Positions 1-10,251 of a DNA stretch of 64,000 nucleotides are shown here, in pieces. The notes beneath the pieces were generated by a model. The model made no database searches and was not told the DNA's origin. It saw only the letters and a list, made by a program, of their open reading frames with translations. The first letter of the stretch is position 1. Every line of letters starts with the position of its first letter. The stretch comes from Conoideocrella luteorostrata. Its lineage: Eukaryota > Ascomycota > Sordariomycetes > Hypocreales > Clavicipitaceae. Made by a program: the position numbers and the translations under genes. Location: contig JASWJB010000140.1 in the NCBI GenBank assembly GCA_032433595.1, forward strand, positions 1-64,000. The letters run 5' to 3'.

Positions 1-20
1 CCCCCCCCCCCCCCCCCCCC
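1..20. repeat. poly-C tract at window edge
   Basis: Twenty consecutive C residues open the window. No CCCTAA-type telomere units follow. It may be a real homopolymer or a sequencing or assembly edge artefact; the sequence alone cannot tell. Confidence 0.9.
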
Positions 21-2589
21 ACTTGATAACCACCCCTTTCCTCTTTTGCAAGGATGGCAAGTCGATATGGGTACTAGCAGCTACATTTACCCCCTCCCAG
101 TTAATACCCTTGGTCGTCTGCCATCCCTGATCTAATGCACTCTTCTAAAAAAATTTAGGTGAGGAGGCAGGATAAACTTAATGCCATGTTCCATGCATTT
201 CGATGTGACATTTATGTAGAATTATGAAAGTCCGCTCTTATACCACAGCCCTAAGAGAGCGTTATGTCAAGAGGTGAGCTCATGTGTACAACCAACAAGA
301 AAACGGATGTACCAACCTTCAGTCATATGTGATGTAGAGATAGTTGTTGCTCCTTATTCCGGGACCCAACAACCTACAATCCCGGTCCCTAAGTAGTTAG
401 TCCCTGTATTAACTCACAGGCGTGAAGTGTTTAACACTCGGATGGATGGCAGAGGCTTTTGCAGAGGTGCCTGTGCTATAGTTTCACTAGCTGAAAATAC
501 AGAATCAAAAATTGCCGCTGTAGATTTGGCTCAGGTAAGTCAAATCCCGCTATAAGCCTTCCTTAGCGTTGATTCACTGGACAGGCTTTGGTCGCCTGTT
601 TTGGCGACTGGAGCAGTGAGATAAAAAAGCTGTTGCCTAACTAATTTCAATCTAATTTGAGATTTCCCAGTGCGGGATTGCTATACTCATTATGCTAGAC
701 CGCCCACCGGTGCTCGATCTAGATTTATCGCTACCTTTTGTGCATGTACGAGGGCGGTTTTGGAATGTTGCCAGCCGCGCGCATCTTACGAGGCTGTAAT
801 TGACTGCATTTGAAGCTCAGTCCAAGGTTCCCCACGTTTCAGCTGCGGCATGACGTGATTCAAGGCGTCGGTGCTTGACTTGGTAGCAAGCTTCTAACAA
901 GACCTAATCACGCTAGCAGTTGAAATATATCGAAGCTGGAGCAAGGCCCGGCATTATTTTCTGCCAGCGTTGCCTGCTGAGCCAGTCCGTCGCTGAAGGA
1001 CTGTTCAAAATGGAGGGAAGCTGGATATTCTGGGTATCGAATGGGCCACCAGTCCTCTCATAGACTTTGTCTGCTGCTTTCTCACCGGTCAATCCCTCCT
1101 GGGAGAGGCTGCGCATGGCAGCAGCTGGTGGAACCGAAACAAGACTAAGCGAAGAGTTCAGCTAACTAAGGTACAAGGTAAGGAAATGTAATTTTATTTA
1201 CGCCCAGAGGCTTCCCCCTAAAGGCCATTACAATAGGCTAACTGACATTTCTGCACTTTTGACTAAAGCTCCCGAAGCCCCGCGCTGCAACTAGTTTGCA
1301 GTATACTCAACCTCCCTTTGCCCATCGGCGGATCTTCTTGAAGCTCAAATTCTCCAAGTGTCCAGCACCCTATTCTTAGCAACTAAAGCACAATCCGCCA
1401 AAATCGAGGCATCTTCTGCTCTAATCCACATGCCTGCTTCGCTAGTCTCTTATTAATCCATAAAAAAGGTTTCTAGTGAATTTAATTGCAGCTCGCACCG
1501 CTTTTATGTCAGGTGCCTACTTTTTATTGTCAAACGCTTCCTTGCCCCCAATGAAGAAAGATGTATTCCTTATTTTGTTTATTGAGACCTGAATAATTAT
1601 GTTGCGTTCTGCTTTTTATCTTTTGCATAGGAATAAGAAATACTCCATGGTCTCCGGAGCAAGTCTATAATCACAGATTCTAGATTCTGCTGGACCTGTC
1701 CTTTTTATATTGTTATGAAGTCTTGCTTTCTGTGCGCAGCTACGTAAGCACATCTGCCTCTTTTCGCTTTACTCTATTGTATAGAATACGCGTGTGTGGT
1801 CCTAGCAGTGCTTTATTAAAGCGCTTCGAGAAACTCCTTATCCCTTTAGATATACTCTGCTCTTTCGGTAGCTAGGCTATCATCAGCCTGAGAATCGTAG
1901 CTATGCTTAGGCAGGCTTGCCTAAGCAGGCACGCTGCCGTCGGTCGTTGCATTCCGAGCTTCGATTTTCGCTTCGTTGAGTCCTCGGAGGCTCGTGCATC
2001 CAGCTGGCATCTACATCATTCTAGCCGCATTGCCCGTCGACCCTAATTAGCTTTCTGGCCCGACTGTAGATCTCTTGCACAATATGCTGTCCTACTTGCT
2101 GTCGGGGGTGGGATCCTATGCAGGGGCCATCGGACCTGCTAGGTTATTAATTGATCTACAAATTACAGGACCCGTCTTGAGACGCCATCTATCGCTTCGT
2201 AGTAAAACACCATCCAGCATGGCATCAGCTCGAGGCGCTCACAGTCTATTCTAATATCCGTCAGCGGTTTGTGCAGTTGATATGTTTGGTAGGCCGTACT
2301 GGTCGGTCAGGTCTACAAGCCACTCACAGTGCAAGGGCGGGCAGTAGGGTAGCTGTGTCGCCCGCAACATCGCGCAGTTCTTCCTTCCTCACCGAGCTCA
2401 ACCCTTCATTATGCCAGAAAAGATCTTCTCATGCGCAAAATTCAAGCTTGACGCTCTGTTGTCCCTCGCCGGAGAAATTTGGGGTCCACCATGCACCTGC
2501 AATGTAACCGACGCGCCGAAAACGGGAAGCATTAATTAGGCCATTTTCGTCTCATTTGATGATGAGCTTGACTGAGTCTTTTGTTCCCC
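21..2589. other. gene-free stretch, no supported gene
   Basis: About 2.5 kb with only short spurious frames. A phrase near 2218-2240 (ATGGCATCAGCTC, after a CCAGC) is echoed near 59762, suggesting both ends carry fragments of the same degraded repeat. Nothing else could be assigned. Confidence 0.5.
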
Positions 2590-3027
2590 GCGCAGTGGTC
2601 ACTATACTATCGTTTCAGAGGAGTCTGCAAAGAAAATGCTTCTCAATGAAGTTGCAACCCTGAAGTTTCTGAGGAAACATACCTCGGTTCCTGCTCCCAA
2701 AGTGTTCTCCTTTGGGTTAGAAATTGCCGTTCCGCATCTCAGTCAGACTATTGCTAAGCCTTTTTAGTGGATCGTATGATAATCATGTTGGCGTCTCATA
2801 CATTTTTATGAGCGAAGCAACCGGTCGCCGGTTATCTGATTATGACTGGGCCGAAGTTTCGCGCCAAACCCCAGGATATCCACAAGCTCGCCACTCCTAC
2901 CATTGCCTTATTATATTATTCTATGTTGAAGGAGCTGAACCGTCGAAGGCCGTCCAACAGGAGAAAAGCAGGAGAAAATCTCCTAGCTGCCGACTTCACG
3001 CATGTTATCGCCGGGATAGTCTTATAA
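2590..3027 (+). pseudogene. APH-family kinase-like remnant (N-lobe only)
   Basis: A frame from about 2590 reads through a segment typical of fungal aminoglycoside-phosphotransferase-like kinases (NEVATLKFLRKHTSVPAPKV). It can be spliced over an intron of about 2717-2767 (donor GTTAGA, acceptor TTTTTAG) into a second typical segment (HVGVSYIFMSEATGRRL). The frame then loses family resemblance, and no HxDxxxxN catalytic loop or Asp of the metal site follows. No start codon is identifiable upstream. I read this as a truncated, decayed copy. The APH-like gene at 60.8 kb has a related N-lobe/loop signature (KTSIPVAEIHAYG). Confidence 0.6.
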
Positions 3028-3270
3028 AGTATCAGGATTATGGAGCTTATACATACAATACAGTAAGAATATGTTGATAAATCGCTGCATAAAATGCCTA
3101 TTTATTGAGAGAACAACACAGGAGAAAACATCAGCCCGGAATAGCATAAAACTAGGCATAAAGCGAAAATAACTGCTTAACCGCCTGCCCAGCCAACCCA
3201 CCAATAATGCATACCGCTATGGATGCCAGCAATAAAGCAGCAAAACGGAACAGATCAGCAGCAACTCCGT

Positions 3271-3714
3271 TTATCCCAAGCTCCTTGAATCTTCATCAAC
3301 CGGTCCCGTGATCACAGCGTTCTCTCTTTGTGTGGCCGGGACATGGGCGAAGGCTTGATGGATATTGGATCCATAGTCTATAGGCCCTGGCAAGTGGCCA
3401 GACGACATTTGACCCTGTTGTTCTTGGCCGTAGTCTCGAATAATACGGCGTTGAGTTTCAACAAGTTGTTGTAGAATAGAGCATTTGTTAACTTCTTGGT
3501 CTCTTTCCCTTTCAAGATAAAAGATTACATTTCGTAGCTGCTGGATCTCAGAACGGAGTAAACTGGCGTCTTGTTTGTTGGATTCCGCCTCACGTTTCTG
3601 AGAGTCTGCGTATATTCGTAATTGCTGGTTCTGTGTTTGGCTCTGGGCTATTGCTGTAGCACAAGTCTGGAAGATTTGTGAATTCACTGGAGTATGACTT
3701 GCAGAGTCTGCCAT
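3271..3714 (-). CDS. small coiled-coil protein, paralogue of the 16.6-kb gene
   Basis: 147 aa, single exon. The ATG at 3714 is chosen because the resulting N-terminus (MADSASHTPVNSQIFQ) aligns with that of the paralogue at 16653-17072; the frame extends a few codons upstream only through a non-ATG codon. Residues about 30-95 form one long amphipathic coiled coil rich in Gln, Glu and Arg (for example EIQQLRNV and ERERDQE). The C-terminus is Gly/Pro-rich with a conserved YGS..HQAF.HVP motif. By eye the two copies are about 70% identical across the coil, with similarity continuing in the tail, so the fold is under selection in both. No DNA-binding basic region is visible, so it is not an obvious bZIP. 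Function unknown; dimerisation or scaffold roles are inference. Confidence 0.75.
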   Translation of the reverse strand: MADSASHTPVNSQIFQTCATAIAQSQTQNQQLRIYADSQKREAESNKQDASLLRSEIQQLRNVIFYLERERDQEVNKCSILQQLVETQRRIIRDYGQEQQGQMSSGHLPGPIDYGSNIHQAFAHVPATQRENAVITGPVDEDSRSLG

Positions 3715-3861
3715 GTTGCCGATTATTTCCAACCCCTGAAAAATATGTCTCTCTATTGCAGGTATTAACCGGCTCGTTATTTATCCTCGAATCCATCTCG
3801 GTAACCCGTTATGCGCAGCCAATTCACGCATTCTTTGCTTCTAGCCACATCGGAAACTGAG

Positions 3862-4112
3862 TGTGTAAAGCGATAATGGCCGATTACGGATCTAAAGTCA
3901 ATAGCTACCGTGGCCACTTGCAGCGGTATAAAACGACTCCACTTTGAGACACAACTTATTTCTGCTCTTTGATGGGCTTTGTCTTCTTTGTTTTAATATT
4001 ATTATTTAAACATTTACTTAACATAAGTAAGTATTTAAATATTAATACTTGTTAGTACTTACTTATTTATAGTACTTAATACTGTAATATTAATATAAAT
4101 ACAAATATTATA
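3862..4112. other. AT-rich low-complexity spacer
   Basis: Very AT-rich DNA, with repeated TTAATATTA and AGTACTTA-like phrases, leads into the MITE that starts at 4113. Similar AT-rich sequence resumes after it (about 4425-4490), as if the MITE inserted in an AT-rich block. Confidence 0.6.
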
Positions 4113-4422
4113 CTGTCAAGACCGAAATTATTGTCCGCTCCCACTTTCTTTATTGATTGTAGGCACGGACTAGTAGTGGCACAATGTGGCTTGACACGGT
4201 GTAATACGCACTTTACTGCGTAGTTTTTGGAAAGCCAGTTTTAGCTGCTAAATGCTAACAAGCTAAATTTAGCTAATGTTATAGTTGCCTAAATTAAGTC
4301 CGTTAGCGGGGTTCGCGCCCCTCACAGTGATGGCACGGTACTAGCCACGGTTTGTCACTGCGTGGTCCGTGCCTGTAGTAAATTAAGATAGTAAGGGCGG
4401 ACAATAATTTCGGTCTCGACAG
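4113..4422. mobile_element. 310-bp MITE with terminal inverted repeats and TA flanks
   Basis: The left end reads CTGTCAAGACCGAAATTATT and the right end is its inverted complement with one mismatch over about 26 bp (A versus G at position 6). A subterminal inverted repeat (GGCACGGAC / GTCCGTGCC) lies inside both ends. TA dinucleotides flank the element at 4111-4112 and 4423-4424, as expected for Tc1/mariner-type target duplication. It has no coding capacity. Related, more decayed copies lie at about 31404-31620 and 35128-35280. Confidence 0.85.
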
Positions 4423-4524
4423 TACATATTAAAACTATGCAGCATAAGTACGTATTAATAATATATTAATACAGTGTACTAGATTCCTAATGCACATGTT
4501 TTTAGCTGAAGTTATGATGTTTAT

Positions 4525-5094
4525 ATGAAGCTTAGCCCTTTGAAAAAGTGTTGGAAAGGGAAGCGGCTCTTGCAAATGTCAATACAATACGGTACCATGA
4601 TTACGATAACTCTATACGTACATTTTCCGCCCAGGAAGATGTACGACGCTAGATGTGAGGATGAGACCGAGTTTCTGGAAAAATTAAATATCGCCGATGA
4701 CCCTGTGACAATCAGCATGACCGACATGTGGAGGAACCTTATAAATCTTGGAGTTTATGATAATTATCTTCATTCCTTACTGAAATCCTACCCTGAGGAT
4801 ACACAAGTAAGAGTGGTGCAGAAGTGCAAAAGGGAAGAAGTAATCGAGCCGATCGACATAACTGATGGAATGGATGCATCTGGCCCAGCTGGCATCGAGA
4901 GGCCTTCGACAGAGCTCAAGACAGCCGGAGATAATGCGACAATAATAAGGCAGATGATGAATGAGAAACTAGAAGAAAGGCGGAGACTAATTGAGGAGAT
5001 TGCTGATTTACAGCAGAAGTTGGATAAGTCCTGTTGGAGGGTAGCAGAACCAGAAAGGGGTATTCAAAATGCGGAGGAAGACCTATTCTCGTAG
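4525..5094 (+). CDS. hypothetical protein with C-terminal coiled coil
   Basis: 189 aa, single exon. It begins with ATG at 4525; a second ATG at about 4579 (MSIQYGTM) would remove a short basic N-terminus and may be the true start. The N-terminal half is globular and unrecognised, with a segment MTDMWRNLINLGVYDNY. Residues about 140-175 form an amphipathic, charged coiled coil (KLEERRRLIEEIADLQQKL). It starts just downstream of the MITE and its AT-rich flank. It is one of several small coiled-coil genes in the window but I see no sequence homology to the 3.3/16.6-kb pair. Function unknown. Confidence 0.55.
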   Translation: MKLSPLKKCWKGKRLLQMSIQYGTMITITLYVHFPPRKMYDARCEDETEFLEKLNIADDPVTISMTDMWRNLINLGVYDNYLHSLLKSYPEDTQVRVVQKCKREEVIEPIDITDGMDASGPAGIERPSTELKTAGDNATIIRQMMNEKLEERRRLIEEIADLQQKLDKSCWRVAEPERGIQNAEEDLFS

Positions 5095-5099
5095 TCGGT

Positions 5100-5900
5100 A
5101 AGACACAATCTTGTTGCAATTTTAGCAAATTGAACGATGGATCAAAACTTATTTATGAAGTATTTGCAGCCGAAAAGACTAAGAAAGCTGAACCTATGCG
5201 CTACAATATTCAGTTTATAACAGGTAGAATAATTGAGGTTACAGTCGCTGATCGTCTTACATCTTGAATAAAACTTTTTGAGGCCCCATTCTATTTAGTA
5301 TTTAATCAGCGTTTGCAAAATCAAAAACATGTAAGGTCGGTAAATCAAGTCAAACCTTATACTTAGTCAAATATCTCAGTTCTTGGCCACCGTAATTTCT
5401 CATTATACACTGTCATGCAAGCGTTATTTCGGCATCATGACTAGCAAATCAGGGCAAATATTCTATGCCTGTATGTAACTTTCTTATTAGGGATAGTTAC
5501 ATACACCGATCTATTTGGATCTACTGAGCTGTACAGCTGTCAACGATATATACTGGGATATATTTTACAGCTAAGGCAAGTTATTGTACCACAAAACGGC
5601 TTGTACACTATTTTAGCTACTTGAGCGTCTTCCGGTACCTACCACTGGCACCGAAAACTACCTCAAAATGCCAGGCTCTACAGTAAATAATCTTCGTGAT
5701 AGAAAAATTCCAATATAACAAGTTTAAGAATAACTCCTTTTTCGCACAAATATATTTCAAGTATTATACCAGTACACAAGTCCATCTAATATTTTTAAAG
5801 TATTAAAAGATGCCTCGATCAAAACATTGCACTACTCCGATCAAAATCACCGAACTGTTTGTCAGTCCGATGCACATTCACTGGCGAGCTCTATTCTGTG
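5100..5900. other. intergenic, no supported gene
   Basis: AT-rich DNA between a plus-strand and a minus-strand gene, probably holding their 3' regions. A short open frame over 5034-5267 overlaps the previous gene in another frame and has no recognisable features. Confidence 0.4.
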
Positions 5901-5901
5901 A

Positions 5902-6933
5902 CTAATTGAAGTTGCGTTTCGGTAATTGCTCGAAACGCGATCTACCCTGACCTTGAGACAGCTGGGTATTGTCTGTTGTGGTTCCATTTTCACCATTATT
6001 GAACTGGCCCGGCCTAAAATTTTTGTTTGTGAATGAGGGAGTCTCATGTCCCAACACAGTCGGCGAGCGATCACGCTCATTCCCGTGAGCAGTCAGAGGG
6101 ACAAAGTTCTGCTGGTTCAGAATGTATGTGATAATAATAGCGTAGTCGGCTTTCCCGATCTTCGTACCCTTTTGAAGTACAATGCTTCCACCATGTTCCA
6201 CATTATAATCCACTGTCATTTGTGCATTGCCGCCCCACAGCTTCCTTACAACTGACCTGGTCTCCCATGTGGTTGCGCCGTTAGCCCATCGAATTTTCAT
6301 CTGACACCATGGGTAAGTCCTCTTCATGGTCCCATCGCGGCCTGGCTTAAGAGTGAACTCTTCGGGCAATAAAGAGCTTATAGTTGCGTCAGGCGCTAAT
6401 GCTACTCCCTGAAGGGCTTGGGGCTTCGAAAATTTTCTATTCTCCCTTTCCCTTGTTAATTGGGGCTGAACTGGATTGAAGGATGCTCTCGTGGAGTATT
6501 TACGACCACCAGTTTGCCCATACTGGACGATGACCCAGAACGTGTTTGGCCCTCTTTGGAAAGAACCTTGATCCTCCCCTGCCTGGTTCGGGCCGGTATC
6601 GAAGTTTTCCCTTAGCACGACGACATCATCTGGATCTTCGGGGTTGTTCACAAAAAAACTAGCTTCAACATCGGGCCTTGTGTTATTTTCAACATCTCCG
6701 GGTAAATTTTGGAAAGGTGTGGTTGGCATATCTGACTCCCATTCCATGTCTCCCTCTATGTTCTTAATTTCTTGGTTCAAATCCCTGATTTCTTTATTTC
6801 TGCCGTCAAATCCCCGCCGCCTATATTCTGCTAAGGCCAAATTATATTTCTTCCAGCGTTTTTGAAGATCTAACTGCGTCTTGTCAGTCGTTGCTTTCGG
6901 CATTCGTTGTGTGATCTTTCTGGTAGGAGCCAT
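5902..6933 (-). CDS. orphan basic protein, 343 aa
   Basis: A long uninterrupted frame starting at ATG 6933. The N-terminus is basic (RKITQRMPKATTDKTQ) and followed by a charged helical stretch (residues about 20-65, LQKRWKKYNLALAEYRRR onward) ending in an acidic turn. The centre (about 125-275) looks globular, with aromatic-rich strands (FWVIVQYGQTGGRKY; CQMKIRWANGATTWETR). The last 70 residues are Asn/Gln/Gly-rich and probably disordered. No signal peptide or membrane segment. Length and composition argue for a real gene. I do not recognise the family. Confidence 0.7.
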   Translation of the reverse strand: MAPTRKITQRMPKATTDKTQLDLQKRWKKYNLALAEYRRRGFDGRNKEIRDLNQEIKNIEGDMEWESDMPTTPFQNLPGDVENNTRPDVEASFFVNNPEDPDDVVVLRENFDTGPNQAGEDQGSFQRGPNTFWVIVQYGQTGGRKYSTRASFNPVQPQLTRERENRKFSKPQALQGVALAPDATISSLLPEEFTLKPGRDGTMKRTYPWCQMKIRWANGATTWETRSVVRKLWGGNAQMTVDYNVEHGGSIVLQKGTKIGKADYAIIITYILNQQNFVPLTAHGNERDRSPTVLGHETPSFTNKNFRPGQFNNGENGTTTDNTQLSQGQGRSRFEQLPKRNFN

Positions 6934-8466
6934 TGTAGATAGGTAAGTTGAAGATGAGTTGAGTTTTCATATTTCGGCAAAAACAAACTATATATATATA
7001 GCAAACTACTCTAATCATTTATGACCATAAGAACCTGCTAAGATCTACAATTATCTTATGCGGTAGAAAAAAACCTAAGTGGTTTCCAGCAGCTTTCGAT
7101 TTAAAAGAGAACTAAGCTAAATTCTTACAAAACTCGTTCAATAGAGCGATAATAAGCGTATCATAGCCGCCCAGCTTGATTAGGTCATGTGACTACTCGT
7201 CGAGAGTATGAATCTACTGCGTTCGTCATTGTGGTAAATAACAGCTGACTTCCAATGGTTCCTCAACTCTGACACGAAGCAAGATAGTCAGTCCCCCACA
7301 TTCTTCAGCCGGAAACTACCTTGATGAAGTCCAACTTTTAACTTAACGCGACTATCTTTGATATTGATCTCTGAAGTCTCTTAGTTGAAATTGTATCATT
7401 TTGTGCAAAAGTAGCCTCCTCTTTAAACATTAGGTCTTGACAATTTCTCCACACTAAAAATCTTACTATATCTAAATATTTACATTTACAAATGAAACCT
7501 AAAATAGTAAAATGCTTTCCTGCTTAACTAACTTTCCTTTAAATAGAGACTTGACGTTTTATGGTAGTTTTTTGATAGCTTGCACACAAAGCGCCACACT
7601 AGCGAATGAGTGCAATCTGCGGAAAATAGGAAGCTGATTTTGCGCAACATAATAGGACAAGTGCAGCAAATGCTTTAGACGATCGCACAATTCTACGCTA
7701 GAGACTCTTGAAGGTCTCCCTGTCAATTGGTACTAAAATAAGTACAAGTCATTCTCAGAAACAGGCTGAAGCCAAGAACCATGCGGCTAGATGAGTGTTC
7801 AAGGATGTTTCCATGAGCTAACATATTCAGGCTTATGTTTGAAACTAGCCATAGTATTTAGAATATGTTAGTGTTTTGTTTCAATAATCCTAGGACTAGA
7901 AGTAGAATCTGTGATTCATAGATATAGAAGTGAATTTAGTTGCCTCTAGGGATCGGAATAGCTTGATTCGTGATATCTATGTAGCAGATCATAGAGCAAA
8001 GTCTGCATTGGAACAACATATTAAGACAGAATAACTTACGTAGACTCAGCCCCGAGGCAACGTTCATCACAGAACAGATTTTGTCCTAGAATTAAGCCCA
8101 TCACAAGACAAAATCTGCCATAAGATACGGTCTATTACAGGACGAAGTCTGCCACGGGACGAAGTCTGCTATGGTACAAAATCTGCTACGATACGAAATC
8201 TGTCACAGGACAAATACTATATGAAGATAAACCCTAGTACAAGGCGAAATCTAGCATGAACTAAAGCTCATCTATTTTTTAAATCTAAGGATCAGTTATT
8301 GCACTAGTGGACTCTAATCCCAAGTTCTACTATAAGTAGCTGCGTAATTAATTCTCAGGACTCGCCACCTTTACTCTACGGTCTCAGAATTTCTATCACT
8401 GATGGTCGCATATCTTTGCTGGAGTAGAGTGAATAGAATGACTTATGGGGCTGAAATTATCATTTA
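6934..8466. other. gene-free stretch with short tandem array
   Basis: About 1.5 kb with no supported coding sequence. Just upstream of the 343-aa gene there is a short TATATATATA run (about 6991-7000) that may serve its promoter. The stretch contains the 17-bp tandem array at 8107-8208. Confidence 0.5.
8107..8208. repeat. 17-bp tandem repeat, six degenerate units
   Basis: Six head-to-tail 17-nt units begin at 8107, 8124, 8141, 8158, 8175 and 8192. The consensus is about GACGAAATCTGCCACGG, with the ATCTG/GTCTG core conserved in five of the six. A partial unit follows in the same orientation. An inverted core (CAGATTTTGTCC) lies upstream near 8073-8084. Confidence 0.85.
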
Positions 8467-8901
8467 TCATGGCATCAAAAATGAAACGATGCCAATAGCC
8501 AACGTACTCCAGAATATAACCCTAATCACATACCAAATTAAATGGCTGATAAGGAGAGTTAGACTAATTCCACATAACCCCAAAAACCCTATGAAAAATG
8601 CAGTCTGTCTGGCATTTGGAGTTGTGTTGAGCCATGACGCCGGTGGCCCCGAGTGTTGCAAAAGGCATTTTATTGGATTTATCAACCGAGCCATCGTATT
8701 GGTGTATTTGGCTGGAACTCGGACCGACTGGTATAACTTGTACATAGCAACGTACCACGAAACCATTCTCAAAATGAACATTGAGGAAGTCACATTATCG
8801 GCGACCGGGTCAACCGAGTTTTCAGAAGTCGAAGGAGCGAGTCGTATCGGAGCCGCTCTTGCGATACTTCTTCCCTTCTGAATAGCGGACTTAGACGACA
8901 T
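8467..8901 (-). CDS. hypothetical membrane protein
   Basis: 145 aa from ATG 8901 (MSSKSAIQKG); the frame extends upstream only as a lower-quality extension. The C-terminal 45 residues form one long or two closely spaced hydrophobic helices (FFIGFLGLCGISLTLLISHL and WYVIRVIFWSTLAIGIVSFL). The N-terminal two thirds is soluble with a short aromatic-rich segment. A competing frame on the plus strand covers the same DNA but gives an ordinary low-complexity translation. Function unknown. Confidence 0.5.
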   Translation of the reverse strand: MSSKSAIQKGRSIARAAPIRLAPSTSENSVDPVADNVTSSMFILRMVSWYVAMYKLYQSVRVPAKYTNTMARLINPIKCLLQHSGPPASWLNTTPNARQTAFFIGFLGLCGISLTLLISHLIWYVIRVIFWSTLAIGIVSFLMP

Positions 8902-9085
8902 ATTAATGATGCTGTTAGATTTCTCACTAAAGAGTCGCGTACAGTAAATATATATCTTTTCCGCGAATGGCAAGTGAACAGCCGATTTTGGATGATCAGA
9001 TTCATCCTAAAATCACTTTACTTATCATGTTCATGACGAACTTGAAATATGCCCCAGCCCCGACTATGCTCGTTTATTTCCGTTG

Positions 9086-9787
9086 ATGGAAAGTACGTAT
9101 GGCGACGTTTCTTTAATACAGAGTCCCATCATCATTATTAACATGTTTACACCAGCGCACCATAACCGTACCAGACAATGCCTTCAACGAGAATGCAGAG
9201 TCGCCCTCGCTAGCCACATTGGTCTGTTTAATGACCTTCCCCACTGTCGAATTTATATTCTCACTAATAATGTACTAGAATCGCAGATTGGATATTCAAT
9301 TGAACCAGCAATGGTTAGACTTTCACCACCTGAGTCAGCACCTTATCGATGGAGGATCCTCCGACAGGATCTCCTATATCTTGTCAATAAACCACTGAGC
9401 AAATGCAATGTGACTGAATGCAAGGCTATTCTTTCCAATATTGGCGTTGGAATTCAAGCATGGGCTAGTCATTTTGATCAGAGTGGAGGCACGCTGGCTC
9501 GAAGCGAAGAAGACCAAAAGGACAGGAATGGGGCTGAGACCACTTCTCGTGCTTTCCATAGCTCATGTATGGTTGATTGTCATCATTTGGACAACTCTAG
9601 GCTTTTAGAAGGGGACTTGTTTCTGGCCAGAACTCAAATCGAAGAGCTTGAAATGAAGGTTAAGGAGTCAGAACAACGCATATCCAACCAGGAATCACAA
9701 ATATTCCAATATGATCTGGTGGTTGATCGCATTGCTCAAGTTTTGCAAGAATATCAGCAAAGCAATCAGGGTTATGCTCCGCTTTGA
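9086..9787 (+). CDS. hypothetical protein with C-terminal coiled coil
   Basis: 233 aa from ATG 9086; an internal ATG at about 9140 (MFTPAHHNRT) is a possible alternative. The N-terminal 120 residues are globular and unrecognised. A linker rich in charged residues follows, then residues about 175-225 make a clear coiled coil (LARTQIEELEMKVKESEQR). It converges with the next gene on the minus strand, also a coiled-coil protein, leaving only 80 bp between stop codons. Function unknown. Confidence 0.6.
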   Translation: MESTYGDVSLIQSPIIIINMFTPAHHNRTRQCLQRECRVALASHIGLFNDLPHCRIYILTNNVLESQIGYSIEPAMVRLSPPESAPYRWRILRQDLLYLVNKPLSKCNVTECKAILSNIGVGIQAWASHFDQSGGTLARSEEDQKDRNGAETTSRAFHSSCMVDCHHLDNSRLLEGDLFLARTQIEELEMKVKESEQRISNQESQIFQYDLVVDRIAQVLQEYQQSNQGYAPL

Positions 9788-9867
9788 GCAGATGATTCGG
9801 TAGGCCAACTTTGTAGATTATAGCATATATTTAAACCACGTAATACTACTATTATCTCAAATCCTAT

Positions 9868-10251
9868 TTATCCATAGAATTTCCTTTTCTTAGAGGCGTA
9901 CATCTGCACAGAGCATTGATCGGCGTTGATATTGTTCAATTGCTGGCGCAAGTCCCGTATTAGCAATTGCTTCTCCATATTCGATTCCACCAATGTTTCT
10001 ATATTCTCCTGCGAGGTTCTTAGTTTAACCTTCTGAGCTTCTATATCCTTGACCTTCTCCACAAGAGCTTCCTTATGAAGGTCAACATCCCTTTCGACTA
10101 GTTCTCTCCCTAATACTTGTGCTTCAAATTGTTGTTGCAAACCGGAAATAGCTAGCTCTAATTCTTCGTTACGTTGCTGTACGTTCACTAGATGACGCTC
10201 TAGGAGTTCACAGAGTCTAATGGACTTCTGATTTTCGTTAAAATCGTTCAT
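9868..10251 (-). CDS. small all-coiled-coil protein
   Basis: 127 aa, ATG at 10251, single exon. Nearly the entire protein (residues about 8-110) is predicted by heptad spacing of Leu/Ile/Val to be a coiled coil (for example LVNVQQRNEELELAISGLQQ). It ends in a short basic tail (KKRKF) that could act as a nuclear localisation signal; that is inference. No basic DNA-binding region precedes the zipper. It resembles the other small coiled-coil genes in the window in design but not in sequence. Confidence 0.65.
   Translation of the reverse strand: MNDFNENQKSIRLCELLERHLVNVQQRNEELELAISGLQQQFEAQVLGRELVERDVDLHKEALVEKVKDIEAQKVKLRTSQENIETLVESNMEKQLLIRDLRQQLNNINADQCSVQMYASKKRKFYG

Noticed and set aside
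1..20. Poly-C as a telomere end
   Set aside because: A homopolymer without CCCTAA units is not a known fungal telomere; more likely an edge artefact.
4296..4330. tRNA-like T-arm (GGGGTTCGCGCCCC) in the MITE
   Set aside because: No acceptor stem, D-arm or A-box fits around it; it is part of the MITE interior.
8402..8881. Plus-strand 159-codon frame opposite the membrane protein
   Set aside because: It begins with a non-distinctive codon context and its translation lacks features, while the minus strand carries two clear hydrophobic helices.
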